53,466 nt of DNA from Lachnospiraceae bacterium (GCA_017544405.1 JAFYEE010000084.1:1-53466); one strand, 5' to 3'. Numbered from the stretch's first letter, positions 8,927-17,101 are shown. The notes: generated from the letters alone by a model not told the origin. Program-made: numbers and translations.

Positions 8927-9418
8927 CTATACCGAGAAAATCTCCTTATACACCGGCTTCCCATCCCTGATCGTACTGCTCATGAGCGATATCTTCTTTA
9001 CCATCATAGACTCCTTCGGCACCGCAACATTCTGCCATTTCCCGGTGGCCTTGCGAATCAGCGTGATATGCGGAGCGAACTTCTTGTGATCATAAGGGAT
9101 GTCCGCCTGATCCAGTGCATCGCGTACCATTTTGGCTATGCTGCTGAGCCCCTGATTTCCTTTCACTCCCGCCCACAGGATCTGGTCAAAGTTCCCCAGT
9201 TCCGAAAGTGACAGCTGAAATGGTTTAAATTTGATTCCGGCCAAAGCATCCTTTACCGCCTGAACATCTTCCACTTCGCCCAGGAAGGCCAGGGTCAGGT
9301 GCATATTCTGCATCGGAACATAGTTCCCCCCGACGCCTTTTTTCTTCAGCTCATGCATGGTTCCGGCCAGGGATTTCTTCATTTCTTCCGACAGATCGAT
9401 CGCCACGAAGAGTCTCAT
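8927..9418 (-). CDS. thpR: RNA 2',3'-cyclic phosphodiesterase
   Basis: 163 residues with the two catalytic H-x-T-h motifs of the 2H phosphoesterases: H40-L-T-L and H117-I-T-L. It opens MRLFVAIDL, as in LigT/ThpR. The family opens 2',3'-cyclic phosphates and can ligate tRNA halves in vitro. An ATG 21 bases earlier overlaps the stop of the upstream nucleoside hydrolase, but the GGAGGGG site is spaced for the ATG at 9418. Co-transcribed with 9436..10320. Confidence 0.85.
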   Translation of the reverse strand: MRLFVAIDLSEEMKKSLAGTMHELKKKGVGGNYVPMQNMHLTLAFLGEVEDVQAVKDALAGIKFKPFQLSLSELGNFDQILWAGVKGNQGLSSIAKMVRDALDQADIPYDHKKFAPHITLIRKATGKWQNVAVPKESMMVKKISLMSSTIRDGKPVYKEIFSV

Positions 9419-9435
9419 GCTTTTCCCCTCCGTAC

Positions 9436-10320
9436 TCATTCTTCGGTAAACAGTTCCAGCTTGGCTATAAAGTCTTCAAGGATATATCTCGAATCAACAT
9501 CCTTATAGATCTTTACAATCGGATTTGCAGGACGCTCCGTGGAGGAAGTATCCTCTTCCACGTGCGGTGCAGGAACATATTCATATCTTCCGCAATCCGG
9601 ATTCATGGCCAGCGCAGGCGCGGGGGAGTCTCCCAGGGACCAGCTCTCTCCCTTTGTCCATCCCGCACCATCGGAATGATTGTAATCCATAAGATTCGTA
9701 TACAGATGTTCTCCGATCTTTCCGCAGCCGGAAATGCGTCTCTTGATCTCAGCGATGCCGATATTCACTGTGGTATAAACATACGACGGAACCAGCCAGA
9801 GATCCATACCGCTTTCCAGTACATAGTTTGCGGCCTCGATATCATTTCCTGCATTAAACTCTCTAAAAGGAGCCTCATGGGGCGCTGTTCCATGGGTTCC
9901 GATCCAGATGACCGTCATCCTTTCCTTGATCTTTGGGCATTCCCGGATGGCGGCCGCCACATTTGTTATCGCTCCCTGACACAGGACAAAAAGAGGTTTG
10001 TCGTCTTCTCTCAGTGCCTCTTCGATCATAAACTTAACTGCCTCGGAGATCTCCGGATCCGTCCCAAGCGGCCCTTTCTGCCCCTTATAGCAGGGAATCT
10101 CCACAGCCATCGCTTCCAGTATGGTCCGAATCTCTTCGTAGCTTCGTTCCATCGAACCCTCCTGGGCAAAATGTTCCGCCACGATTCCCCTTACGATGAG
10201 CTTCGGACTGAGTATCGCATGCACGATGGCATACGGATCATCTGCCTCACAGGCCGCATCGGTATCTACAATCACTCTGACCTTTTTATACTCCGGTATA
10301 CGGAATAAATCCTTCTCCAT
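9436..10320 (-). CDS. nucleoside hydrolase family protein
   Basis: 294 residues. The N-terminus has the calcium-binding motif of the family in a stretched form, D19-T-D21 followed by D27-D28 (VDTDAACEADDPYA), where the norm is DTDxGxDD. Later come CQGAITNVAAA, IWIGTHG and EFNAGNDIEAA (the metal-binding NxxxD region). These enzymes split ribonucleosides to base and ribose. The inserted residues between the aspartates make the substrate uncertain. Its promoter is at 10392-10421. Confidence 0.8.
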   Translation of the reverse strand: MEKDLFRIPEYKKVRVIVDTDAACEADDPYAIVHAILSPKLIVRGIVAEHFAQEGSMERSYEEIRTILEAMAVEIPCYKGQKGPLGTDPEISEAVKFMIEEALREDDKPLFVLCQGAITNVAAAIRECPKIKERMTVIWIGTHGTAPHEAPFREFNAGNDIEAANYVLESGMDLWLVPSYVYTTVNIGIAEIKRRISGCGKIGEHLYTNLMDYNHSDGAGWTKGESWSLGDSPAPALAMNPDCGRYEYVPAPHVEEDTSSTERPANPIVKIYKDVDSRYILEDFIAKLELFTEE

Positions 10321-10391
10321 AACTTTCCTCTCCCCCTTAATTCAGTGTCTGACACTCGATGGCAAACGGATGGTGTTTCCACCACTCGTTT

Positions 10392-10421
10392 ATTATATCC
10401 CTCTGATTCCTATGGTTTCAA
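10392..10421 (-). promoter_or_regulatory. promoter of the nucleoside hydrolase-thpR operon
   Basis: TTGAAA (10416-10421) and a perfect TATAAT (10392-10397) on the minus strand, spacer 18. It sits directly after the stop codon of the VirD4-like gene (10422) and 72 bases before the start at 10320. This marks the boundary between the accessory locus and the neighbouring operon. Confidence 0.7.
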
Positions 10422-11756
10422 TCAGATTCCGTCCGGTTCTGCTTCGACTTTAGACTTGCCTGACTTTCGCGGAGTCTTGGCTGCAGAGGACTTTTTGGCG
10501 GGTGTCTTTTTCACCTCTTCCTTCTTTGCCAGCATGTTCTTGTAGATGGGATCCTCGAAGGTCTGGTAGCGACGGGCCTGTACCGGCTTCGCTCCACGGC
10601 GGAAGACGTAGACCTGCTCCAGCGGCAGGGACATGACCGTTGGAACGGGCTTGTTGATGCGCTGGGAAATGCTCCTGCAGGTTTCCGGGTCCTGACTCCC
10701 CATGAAGACATAGGTGTCACAATTGTTGATGATTGTGGTCGCGCCATAATCATTATAGATGGATCTCAGCTGGCTCTCACTCTGCAGCAGGAGCGTTACG
10801 CTGATCCCGGCCGCACGGAAGACGCTGATATAGTCCTCAAAATGTGCGATACGGGATCCGCATGCAAAATCATCACAGATGACATGTACGGGAACCTTCA
10901 GGCGATAGTTCTCATTTTGCTCGGCCGCCTCAAAAAGCGTGCGGAAGCAGTCCGCGTACAGCAGGTTAAGCAGACTCTGCAGCGTACGGTTCATCGGTGA
11001 GGTCAGAAGGAAGAGGGCCGTTTTCTTCTCCCCCATGCTCCGGAAGGACACCTTCTGCTTTCGGTCATAGATCGTCATGAGTGATTCATACGCATAGCCA
11101 GACAGCGCCTGATTGACCATGGAAAGGACGCAGGCGAACGTCTTGGGAGGAAGTCCGCGAAGGACCTGCCACTTGGTATACGCCAGACATCCGGGCACCA
11201 CCCGGTTCGCGCGTTCGAAGAGAGTGTCCAGATTGGTCGAGTATTTACATGAATCGTATTGCAGCGAACGATGCAGCTTAATAACATCTCGGAAACAGGC
11301 GCTTTCCCCTTCCTGGTCCGCATTCAAACGGATGAGGGCGATCTCGGCGGCGATCACGTCGGTCGCGGAATCAACCCAATAGGGGTCTTCTTTGCCGCGT
11401 CGTTCCTGAGTATCACCTGCAAGCATGATACTTCTGGCGGACGTCACTACATCTTCATCTGTTAAGATATAATCCAACGGGTCATATCCGTACGCAGACT
11501 CCAGAGGGTGTGCGAAGTCCAGAACCTGGACCTCATAACCGCGTGAGCGGAACAAGTCTCCGAACTGATCCACAATCACACGCTTGGTCGCGGGGATGAC
11601 GACGCTGGACTCTTCGGTGTGAAGAAGCCGGGCGTAAGCGGTAGACACCGTCTTTCCGCAGCCGGTCGCTCCTACCACGAGCTCATTCAGGTTCAGGCCG
11701 GTGGCTGCAAAATCAGCCGGGAACACACAGCCTTCCGCAAGGCAGGTATAATCCAT
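10422..11756 (-). CDS. VirD4/TraG-like ATPase with basic tail (copy B)
   Basis: 444 residues. Walker A GATGCGKT is at 29-36 and a Walker B-type strand ends in D295-D296 (VHVICDDFA). The rest follows the RecA-like core of conjugative coupling proteins, including LLLQSESQL and NNCDTYVFMGSQDPET. There are no N-terminal membrane helices, so it is a soluble form. The last ~35 residues are Lys/Ala/Pro/Ser-rich (TPAKKSSAAKTPRKSGK) like histone H1, suggesting nucleic-acid binding. Follows ClpP by 64 bases and has a GGAGGAC site. Likely a hexameric motor that moves DNA or protein, but no relaxase is nearby. Confidence 0.8.
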   Translation of the reverse strand: MDYTCLAEGCVFPADFAATGLNLNELVVGATGCGKTVSTAYARLLHTEESSVVIPATKRVIVDQFGDLFRSRGYEVQVLDFAHPLESAYGYDPLDYILTDEDVVTSARSIMLAGDTQERRGKEDPYWVDSATDVIAAEIALIRLNADQEGESACFRDVIKLHRSLQYDSCKYSTNLDTLFERANRVVPGCLAYTKWQVLRGLPPKTFACVLSMVNQALSGYAYESLMTIYDRKQKVSFRSMGEKKTALFLLTSPMNRTLQSLLNLLYADCFRTLFEAAEQNENYRLKVPVHVICDDFACGSRIAHFEDYISVFRAAGISVTLLLQSESQLRSIYNDYGATTIINNCDTYVFMGSQDPETCRSISQRINKPVPTVMSLPLEQVYVFRRGAKPVQARRYQTFEDPIYKNMLAKKEEVKKTPAKKSSAAKTPRKSGKSKVEAEPDGI

Positions 11757-11820
11757 ATGATTGTCCTCCTGTAAAGTTTAGAGCATGGTTAATGGGTTTC
11801 TGAGAGGCGACCCGGAACGC

Positions 11821-12426
11821 TCAGAACACGTTCCGGATCTCATCGCAGAGACCAAATGCAATGGCTTCTTCGGCATTCATAAAATTGTCGAAAGCAGTGG
11901 CCTCGTCGATCTCTTCGATCGTCTTGCCGGTATGCTTCGCAAGGATTCCGTTGGTGATCGCCTTGGTCTCAAGGATGGACTCCGCGGTCTTCTTGATGGA
12001 GGTGGCGGAACCACCCATGCCGCCACTGATCAGCGGCTCGTGAATCATGCATTTGCTGTGGGGCAGGATAAATCTGCGTCCCTTTTGTCCACCGGCAAGG
12101 ATCACGGCGCCCATGGAAGCCGCCATACCGATACAGTACATGTTGATCGGCACCTTGTTCTCGCAGGCCTGAATGACATCGTAGATCACCAGGCCGGCGC
12201 TGACGGAGCCACCCGGGCTGTTGATGTAGATGTCAATGGGTTCCTGCGTCTCGGCCAGATATAGCAGCTCGGACACAAAGTCATTTGCCATCGCATCGGT
12301 CACTTCCCCGGTAAGGAAAAGTTTCCGGTTTGTAAGGTGTCTGGTCTGCAGCGAGATCTGGTGGAGCCCGTTACAGGATTCCTCTTCCACAGAAGGGACC
12401 CAGGTTCTGATGGGTGTTTCGCTCAT
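11821..12426 (-). CDS. clpP: ClpP-type serine protease
   Basis: 201 residues, normal ClpP length. Catalytic Ser104 is in GMAASMGA, His129 in HSKCMIHEP and the likely Asp180 in FDNFMNAEEA. INSPGGSVSAGL forms the oxyanion strand. The start at 12426 has an AGGAG site; the frame continues upstream without homology. It is separated from any clpX and sits in an operon with a VirD4-like ATPase, so it is probably a specialised copy. It may be served by a locus ATPase or by the cell's own ClpX/ClpC. Its promoter carries the palindromic element shared with the gene at 13953. Confidence 0.9.
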   Translation of the reverse strand: MSETPIRTWVPSVEEESCNGLHQISLQTRHLTNRKLFLTGEVTDAMANDFVSELLYLAETQEPIDIYINSPGGSVSAGLVIYDVIQACENKVPINMYCIGMAASMGAVILAGGQKGRRFILPHSKCMIHEPLISGGMGGSATSIKKTAESILETKAITNGILAKHTGKTIEEIDEATAFDNFMNAEEAIAFGLCDEIRNVF

Positions 12427-12483
12427 TTTTTCTTCTCCTCTCATTTGTGACTCGTTTGATTGCCTGCATAGATATATATCCTT

Positions 12484-12509
12484 GGGGAGGCAAAATCTTA
12501 CACCTCCCC
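12484..12509 (-). other. leader hairpin upstream of clpP
   Basis: GGGGAGG and CCTCCCC form a perfect 7-bp stem around a 12-base loop, between the clpP promoter (12536-12541) and its start codon (12426). There is no T-run after it on the minus strand, so it is more likely a leader structure than a terminator. Confidence 0.4.
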
Positions 12510-12535
12510 GGGAAAAAATATCGTCCGCATGATTC

Positions 12536-12597
12536 AGTATAAGGATGCGCCGGACGAAAAGCACGGAACCTGTGGTTTAGGTTAACCGGTAGTTTAG
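12536..12597 (-). promoter_or_regulatory. clpP promoter with tandem palindromic operator
   Basis: On the minus strand the -10 box is TATACT (12536-12541). Exactly 20 bases upstream is TAAACCACAGGTTCCGTG (12562-12579), containing the dyad AACC-ACA-GGTT. A second copy, ACCTAAACTACCGGTTA, lies directly before it, giving a 17-bp tandem repeat. No good -35 hexamer is present, which fits activator-dependent transcription. The 284 bases from 12427 to 12711 hold only this region, the leader hairpin and the terminator below; I see no gene there. Confidence 0.55.
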
Positions 12598-12634
12598 GTA
12601 CTCCGGAGGTCTCGGACCGCCGGGGGAATTTTGG

Positions 12635-12672
12635 CAAAAAAAGGCAATCACTGCATATCACAATGATTGCCT
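12635..12672 (-). terminator. rho-independent terminator of the aldo/keto reductase gene
   Basis: AGGCAATCA (12642-12650) and TGATTGCCT (12664-12672) form a perfect 9-bp stem with a 13-base loop. On the minus strand it is followed by a run of seven T. It begins 40 bases after the stop codon at 12712 and separates that gene from clpP. Confidence 0.85.
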
Positions 12673-12711
12673 ATCGATGTATGTAGTATGGATCCTGAAG
12701 CTTCGGAATCC

Positions 12712-13836
12712 TCAGGATGAAAACCTCTCCTCCTGCTCCCGGTACAGCTCGGCAAAGCGTTCCAGGAGTTCGCGAATCGGTAAATGCTGCGGACAGTTTT
12801 TCTCGCACAGACCGCAGTGAATACAGTCCCTGGCCTTCCCGTGGTCTTTCACGGCCCTCTCGTAATACATGTTGGACATACTGCCGACGGTCTGGTACTG
12901 ATTGTACAGGCCGAAATATGCCGGGATATGGATGTTTTTGGGGCAGACTTCCATGCAATAGCCGCAACTGGTACACGGGATCTCTTTGGATGCCTTCAGG
13001 ATCTGTGTGACCTCGCGCAGCGCGGCCTGCTCCTCGTCCCCAAGAGGCCGGAAATCACGCATATAGGAGAGGTTGTCCTTCATCTGATCCAGGTTGCTCA
13101 TGCCGGACAGAACCATCATGACATTGTCCAGAGAAGCAGCAAACCGGATCGCATAGGAAGCAATCGACGCCTTCGGATCGATCCGGCGAAGTACCGCTTC
13201 GGCTTCTTCCGGGAGCGAGGCGAGCTTCCCTCCCTTCACCGGTTCCATGACAACCACGGGCTTTCCGTACTTTTTGCACAGCTCGTAGTTCCTGCCCGAT
13301 GCAATGACATTCGAATCCCAGTCCAGATAGTTGATCTGCAGCTGCACAAAATCGACGAACGGATATTTTTCCAGGATCTCTTCGAGCAGTTCAGGCGAAT
13401 CGTGGAAGGAAAATCCCACGCGGCCTGCCATTTTTTCCTCCTTGACCCGGCGCAGGAAGTCAAACCCTCCGGCCTCCACCGTGCGGTCATACCGGTCCCT
13501 GCCGACATTGTGCAGCAGATAGTAGTCAAATCGGTCGACCCCGCATTTTTTCAGCTGATCCTCGAAATAGTACGCATATTCGGAATTCTTGAAGATCCGA
13601 AGAATCGGCATCTTATCCGCGAGCACATATGCGTCTCTGGGATACCGCTTTACCAGGCATTCCCGGACCGCAAGCTCCGAGGTCTCCCCGTGGTAGGGGT
13701 AGGCCGTGTCAAAATAGGTGAATCCGTTTTCAAGAAACAGGTCCACCATCTGAGAGACCTGGTCGTAGTCTATGGATTTTGCATCCTCCGGATTCAGAAC
13801 CGGAAGACGCATGGTGCCAAAGCCAAGTTTTTTCAT
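12712..13836 (-). CDS. aldo/keto reductase with C-terminal 4Fe-4S domain
   Basis: 374 residues. The TIM-barrel reductase part has the expected tetrad: D43 and Y46 (FDTAYPYHG), K75 (VLADK) and H109 (LLHN). The C-terminus carries two cysteine clusters, CTSCGYCMEVCP (288-299) and CIHCGLCEKNCP (338-349), for two 4Fe-4S centres. Such fusions are common in anaerobic Firmicutes; the electron route and substrate are unknown. It has its own promoter and terminator and interrupts two units of the accessory locus, so it may be unrelated cargo. Confidence 0.9.
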   Translation of the reverse strand: MKKLGFGTMRLPVLNPEDAKSIDYDQVSQMVDLFLENGFTYFDTAYPYHGETSELAVRECLVKRYPRDAYVLADKMPILRIFKNSEYAYYFEDQLKKCGVDRFDYYLLHNVGRDRYDRTVEAGGFDFLRRVKEEKMAGRVGFSFHDSPELLEEILEKYPFVDFVQLQINYLDWDSNVIASGRNYELCKKYGKPVVVMEPVKGGKLASLPEEAEAVLRRIDPKASIASYAIRFAASLDNVMMVLSGMSNLDQMKDNLSYMRDFRPLGDEEQAALREVTQILKASKEIPCTSCGYCMEVCPKNIHIPAYFGLYNQYQTVGSMSNMYYERAVKDHGKARDCIHCGLCEKNCPQHLPIRELLERFAELYREQEERFSS

Positions 13837-13861
13837 GGGTTGATGCCTCCTGGTAAGTATT

Positions 13862-13889
13862 ATTTTAGCAAACGGTCATGACTTATCAA
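13862..13889 (-). promoter_or_regulatory. promoter of the aldo/keto reductase gene
   Basis: TTGATA (13884-13889) and TAAAAT (13862-13867) on the minus strand with a 16-base spacer, 26 bases before the start codon at 13836. It lacks the palindromic element of the two neighbouring locus promoters. Confidence 0.55.
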
Positions 13890-13890
13890 G

Positions 13891-13933
13891 GAAAACTCAA
13901 AAGCAGCCTCCGCGATTCCTCGCGGGGGCTGCT
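13891..13933 (-). terminator. terminator of the 78-residue CxxC protein gene
   Basis: A 13-bp stem (13902-13914 with 13921-13933, one G:T pair) around the loop ATTCCT, followed on the minus strand by TTTTGAGTTTTCC. It starts 20 bases after the stop codon at 13953. Confidence 0.75.
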
Positions 13934-13952
13934 CTGCAGATCGGTAGACCGG

Positions 13953-14189
13953 TTATGCGATGCTCTGCCCGGGGAGGCCCTCCTCAATGAGGCGCCGGAA
14001 CTCCTTCCGGGGCATGCGGTTAAGGCACTTGGCGCAGAGGATGACGCTACCCTGCTTCGTGCGAATTTTGGTGACTGCGGGGGCTTTGTGCTGGGACAGC
14101 GGAATCAGTCCCATGGGGTAGGAACGCCCGCACAGCTCACATTTGGGGCTCATTTCGGTTCTTCCGACATAGGTGGTTTTGTTGTTCAT
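13953..14189 (-). CDS. small zinc-ribbon-like protein
   Basis: 78 residues with two CxxC pairs, CELCG near residue 17 and CAKCL near 52, spaced as in a treble-clef or zinc-ribbon fold. The rest is basic (KIRTKQGS, RMPRKEFRRL). This could be a nucleic-acid-binding or adaptor protein. It is a single-gene unit with its own promoter and terminator, and that promoter has the same palindromic element as clpP, so it belongs to the locus regulon. No family recognised. Confidence 0.65.
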   Translation of the reverse strand: MNNKTTYVGRTEMSPKCELCGRSYPMGLIPLSQHKAPAVTKIRTKQGSVILCAKCLNRMPRKEFRRLIEEGLPGQSIA

Positions 14190-14230
14190 ACGTTTCTCCT
14201 CCTTCTATCCGTATTGTTTCTTACGGTTCA

Positions 14231-14274
14231 ATTATAGGATGGGTTCGTGACAGATACACTGAACCGGTGGTTTA
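14231..14274 (-). promoter_or_regulatory. promoter with palindromic operator for the CxxC protein gene
   Basis: A perfect TATAAT (14231-14236) on the minus strand. Exactly 20 bases upstream is TAAACCACCGGTTCAGTG (14257-14274), 16 of 18 positions identical to the element before clpP and with the same spacing. The dyad is AACC-ACC-GGTT, centred near -43. No -35 hexamer is evident. Confidence 0.6.
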
Positions 14275-14637
14275 TTGGAGACAGCGGTGGTCCAACTCGC
14301 AGGCCTTCACGACACGGACAACGCATTTCCCGAGACCGTAGATCCAGCCGAAGGCGATGACGGCGCTAAGGCCCATCACCAGCAGGAAGACGCAGAGGAT
14401 CGTGCCCCAGAGGGGATTGACCAGCAGGCTGAAAAACTGCGCAGAGAAGTAAGATTTGATGATCTTGCCGACCAGCTTAAGGAGCGCTGTGGTGGCGTAG
14501 AGGCTTCCAATGCAGTAAAAGGGAATCAGCAGGACTTCCCAGACGGTGTCCGCCTGCTGCGCGGCAAAGAGGTAAATGGCAAGTGCAATTCCGATTCCGC
14601 CGGCAAAGGCGATGCGAGTGAGTTCTCTCTTCAGCAT
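14272..14637 (-). CDS. small multi-pass membrane protein
   Basis: 121 residues with about three hydrophobic segments (near 9-26, 33-56 and 78-103) and a short C-terminal cytoplasmic tail, KACELDHRCLQ. It starts 4 bases after the stop of the 381-residue ATPase-like gene, with GGGAGGAT upstream, so it is in the same operon. No family recognised. The neighbouring VirD4-like proteins lack membrane helices, so this could be their membrane anchor or partner; that is inference. Confidence 0.6.
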   Translation of the reverse strand: MLKRELTRIAFAGGIGIALAIYLFAAQQADTVWEVLLIPFYCIGSLYATTALLKLVGKIIKSYFSAQFFSLLVNPLWGTILCVFLLVMGLSAVIAFGWIYGLGKCVVRVVKACELDHRCLQ

Positions 14638-14641
14638 AATG

Positions 14642-15787
14642 TTATCCTCCCATGATGCGGATCGATCCCTCGATCCCGTTTTTGAGTCGTACGCAGGCGT
14701 ATCCGAGCGGCAGAGCCGTCAGCTGTTCCGGGGGAAGCCTGGTATCGCGACCCCGGCGGACAGTCAGGGAAGCATTGCGGGCCTTCGGTTCGAGGAAGGA
14801 CTGGCTGTACCCGGTGGTGGAATCGCTGAAGAGGCGCTCGTATTCGCCGAAGTACTGTTCCGAAATAGCCTTGGCACTCCCATAAGCGGGATGGTTGAAG
14901 GCGACGATATCGCAGGAGCGGTTGGTGAGGCGCAGATCCCCGGAGAGCTGGGTGAGGTCCTCCGCCGAGAGAATCAGACGGACATTGCGGTAGTTTTCCC
15001 GAATCACAGGGGCATCCGGGAGGTAGAGGTCATCGAGGATCAGTGTGAAAGTGTGCCCCTTCTCCGCACTGAGACGGATGACCTCGAGGCACTGTCTGCA
15101 GAGGGCGGAGGAACTTCCGTAGACCTCACGGACGAGCACCTTGCCGCTTGCAAAGTCGGGAGCAGTAGCCGTACGGTTCCCGCGTATGGAGCGGGTGAGG
15201 CGTTCGATCTTACAAATGCCTTTCGCAGCCCGGGCGGCCATATCGCGGTCGTATCGGTTGATGAGGTCAAGCGCTCTGTCACGCTGACCGCTCACGGCGA
15301 GGAGATCCTGCTGCCAGGAGATGCCGATCCAGTCGATCTCCATCAGACTCGCAGGCGTCACAGGTTTTCCGAGAGTTTCACAGACGTCGAAGGCAAAGGT
15401 ATAAAAGGGGGCCAGTTCGAAATCCTTCTCATCGCCGGCAAGCATGGAGAGCATCTCCGCTTTGGAGAGCCCGTTGTAGAGGCTGTCCTCCCAGCGTCCG
15501 GCCGGGATGCCGTGCCTGCGGAGCATGTCCGCATCCAGGTAACGGTTGCCGTTTTGCAGGAGCACAACGCAGTCGGGGGAATGCTGAATCAGTCCCATCA
15601 GCAGGACGCTGCGCTCCTCGTCGGTTCCGCCGGAGATCAGCACGGAATCGCGGCAGACAGAACGGATGAAGTGGTCGGCGGGCACAAGGTTCCGCACGGG
15701 GAAAGCATTGATTTTGTTGACATCCGAGAGGTGCGACGCAAGGAATTTCTGATCGGATGCAAAAAGGGTCGTTAACAGGTTTGCCAT
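14642..15787 (-). CDS. degenerate VirD4-like ATPase without Walker A
   Basis: 381 residues. A Walker B-like strand, FTLILDDLYLPD (Asp-Asp at 252-253), is followed by NVRLILSAEDLTQL and CDIVAFNHPAYGSAKAISEQ. These line up in order with ICDDFA, SVTLLLQSESQL and CDTYVFMGSQDPET of the ATPase at 10422..11756. The place where Walker A should be reads SVLISGGTDEERS and has no GK[S/T]. It is probably a RecA-fold subunit that no longer hydrolyses ATP. Start chosen at 15787 because GGAGGTG precedes it. It lies 13 bases after the active homologue. Confidence 0.55.
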   Translation of the reverse strand: MANLLTTLFASDQKFLASHLSDVNKINAFPVRNLVPADHFIRSVCRDSVLISGGTDEERSVLLMGLIQHSPDCVVLLQNGNRYLDADMLRRHGIPAGRWEDSLYNGLSKAEMLSMLAGDEKDFELAPFYTFAFDVCETLGKPVTPASLMEIDWIGISWQQDLLAVSGQRDRALDLINRYDRDMAARAAKGICKIERLTRSIRGNRTATAPDFASGKVLVREVYGSSSALCRQCLEVIRLSAEKGHTFTLILDDLYLPDAPVIRENYRNVRLILSAEDLTQLSGDLRLTNRSCDIVAFNHPAYGSAKAISEQYFGEYERLFSDSTTGYSQSFLEPKARNASLTVRRGRDTRLPPEQLTALPLGYACVRLKNGIEGSIRIMGG

Positions 15788-15800
15788 GATTTCACCTCCT

Positions 15801-17096
15801 TCAGGCAATGCGGAAGCGGTACATAGAACCGTTCCGGTCCTTCACGAAGCATTCACCCCGCTGCATGTTCAGGATATCCGGATCCTCCACCGCATGTCCC
15901 TCCCGGCGCACGCAGGTGCAGCCGCCGGGGCTCAGGGTCATGTAGTCGGCCAGGACCGTGCCAAAGTCACTTTGCAGGTACTGTGCGGTGGTCGGATCGT
16001 TCGGGCGGAAGTAGATCTTTGTGCAGAGGCCCGCCAGCATCGCCCGGCCGTCGTGCTCGCCGTAGATGGCATAGATCTGGTCGATGCTCTGGAAGCCGCA
16101 GATGGTGATGAGACCCTTCGCACGTCCGAGATTGACGGCGCCTGCGAGGTCCGTCCGGCCCATCGCGGGAAGCTCGTCACAGTAGAGAATGGTTTTGCCC
16201 GTCGCTGCGTCCCTGGCCAGGACTTCCTTCAGTGCCAGGTCTACTAAGCTTCCGTAGATGTGTCGCTGGATCTCCCTGTAGGACGGGTCGTAATTGAGGA
16301 ACAGCGCCCTTCCGGACTTCTCCTTCACAAACTCCCGGATGGAGAAGTCGCCTTCGTCTGCAAAGATGTCCACGAGGATCTGCAGAACAGTGGTCACAAG
16401 CTCTCCCCAGACACCGAGGGCCTGGCGGTTGTCGGTATCCGTACCGAGGATGCGATTCAGGACGCCGGGCTCTCCGCAGCTTTCCAGAACCTGCTCATAG
16501 GCAGCCGGGTCGTAGCTTAAGAAAAAGTCCCGGAGCCCTTTGTTGGACCACCCGGCGCGCTCCTGCAGGCTGTGAATGCCGCGCTGAATGTATGCGATGA
16601 TGATGCAGTAGAGAAGCTCGCTCGCGCCGTCTACGAAGAAGGGTTCTTTGGAGTCCTTCTTATAATCGAAGATGTGGCGGACGAACTCGCGGGTGTTGCG
16701 CTTCACGGTCTCCGGATCGTACCCGTCTGCCAGGAGGTCCTTAAAGAGGTTCCACCTGACACTCCTGTCGGAACGCGTGCCCTGTTCCAGGATGAGGTCA
16801 CCCGGACGGATCAGATCGTCGCAGTCGTCCTTGGCCTGAATCACGATCATGGAATAGGGTTCCTGCACCGAGCGACGCAGGTCTGTGATCATCTTCCGGC
16901 CGAGGTAGGTCTTGCCGGAGCCGGTTGCGCCGAGAAGGGCCACCCCCTGCTGGCACTGATCCACGGAAAGCTGCAGACTTGCGGGGCCATGCGCGCCGGT
17001 TCCGGGGATGGAGATCGCCGCACCCGTACATGCGGGTGGCATCGCCTCTGATAAATCGATTCCCGAGATCACCCTTTTGACGATCTGTCCGTACAT
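15801..17096 (-). CDS. VirD4/TraG-like ATPase (copy A)
   Basis: 431 residues. Walker A GATGSGKT is at 56-63, the Walker B ends in D307-E308 (TILYCDELPAMGR), and TICGFQSIDQI follows, as in type IV coupling proteins. It has no membrane helices. The ATG at 17096 has a GGGGGTG site 6 bases upstream; a GTG at 17105 would overlap the nuclease stop but has no room for a site. It sits between the nuclease gene and its degenerate homologue. A motor for the locus is likely; the substrate is unknown. Confidence 0.8.
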   Translation of the reverse strand: MYGQIVKRVISGIDLSEAMPPACTGAAISIPGTGAHGPASLQLSVDQCQQGVALLGATGSGKTYLGRKMITDLRRSVQEPYSMIVIQAKDDCDDLIRPGDLILEQGTRSDRSVRWNLFKDLLADGYDPETVKRNTREFVRHIFDYKKDSKEPFFVDGASELLYCIIIAYIQRGIHSLQERAGWSNKGLRDFFLSYDPAAYEQVLESCGEPGVLNRILGTDTDNRQALGVWGELVTTVLQILVDIFADEGDFSIREFVKEKSGRALFLNYDPSYREIQRHIYGSLVDLALKEVLARDAATGKTILYCDELPAMGRTDLAGAVNLGRAKGLITICGFQSIDQIYAIYGEHDGRAMLAGLCTKIYFRPNDPTTAQYLQSDFGTVLADYMTLSPGGCTCVRREGHAVEDPDILNMQRGECFVKDRNGSMYRFRIA

Positions 17097-17101
17097 ATCT
17101 T

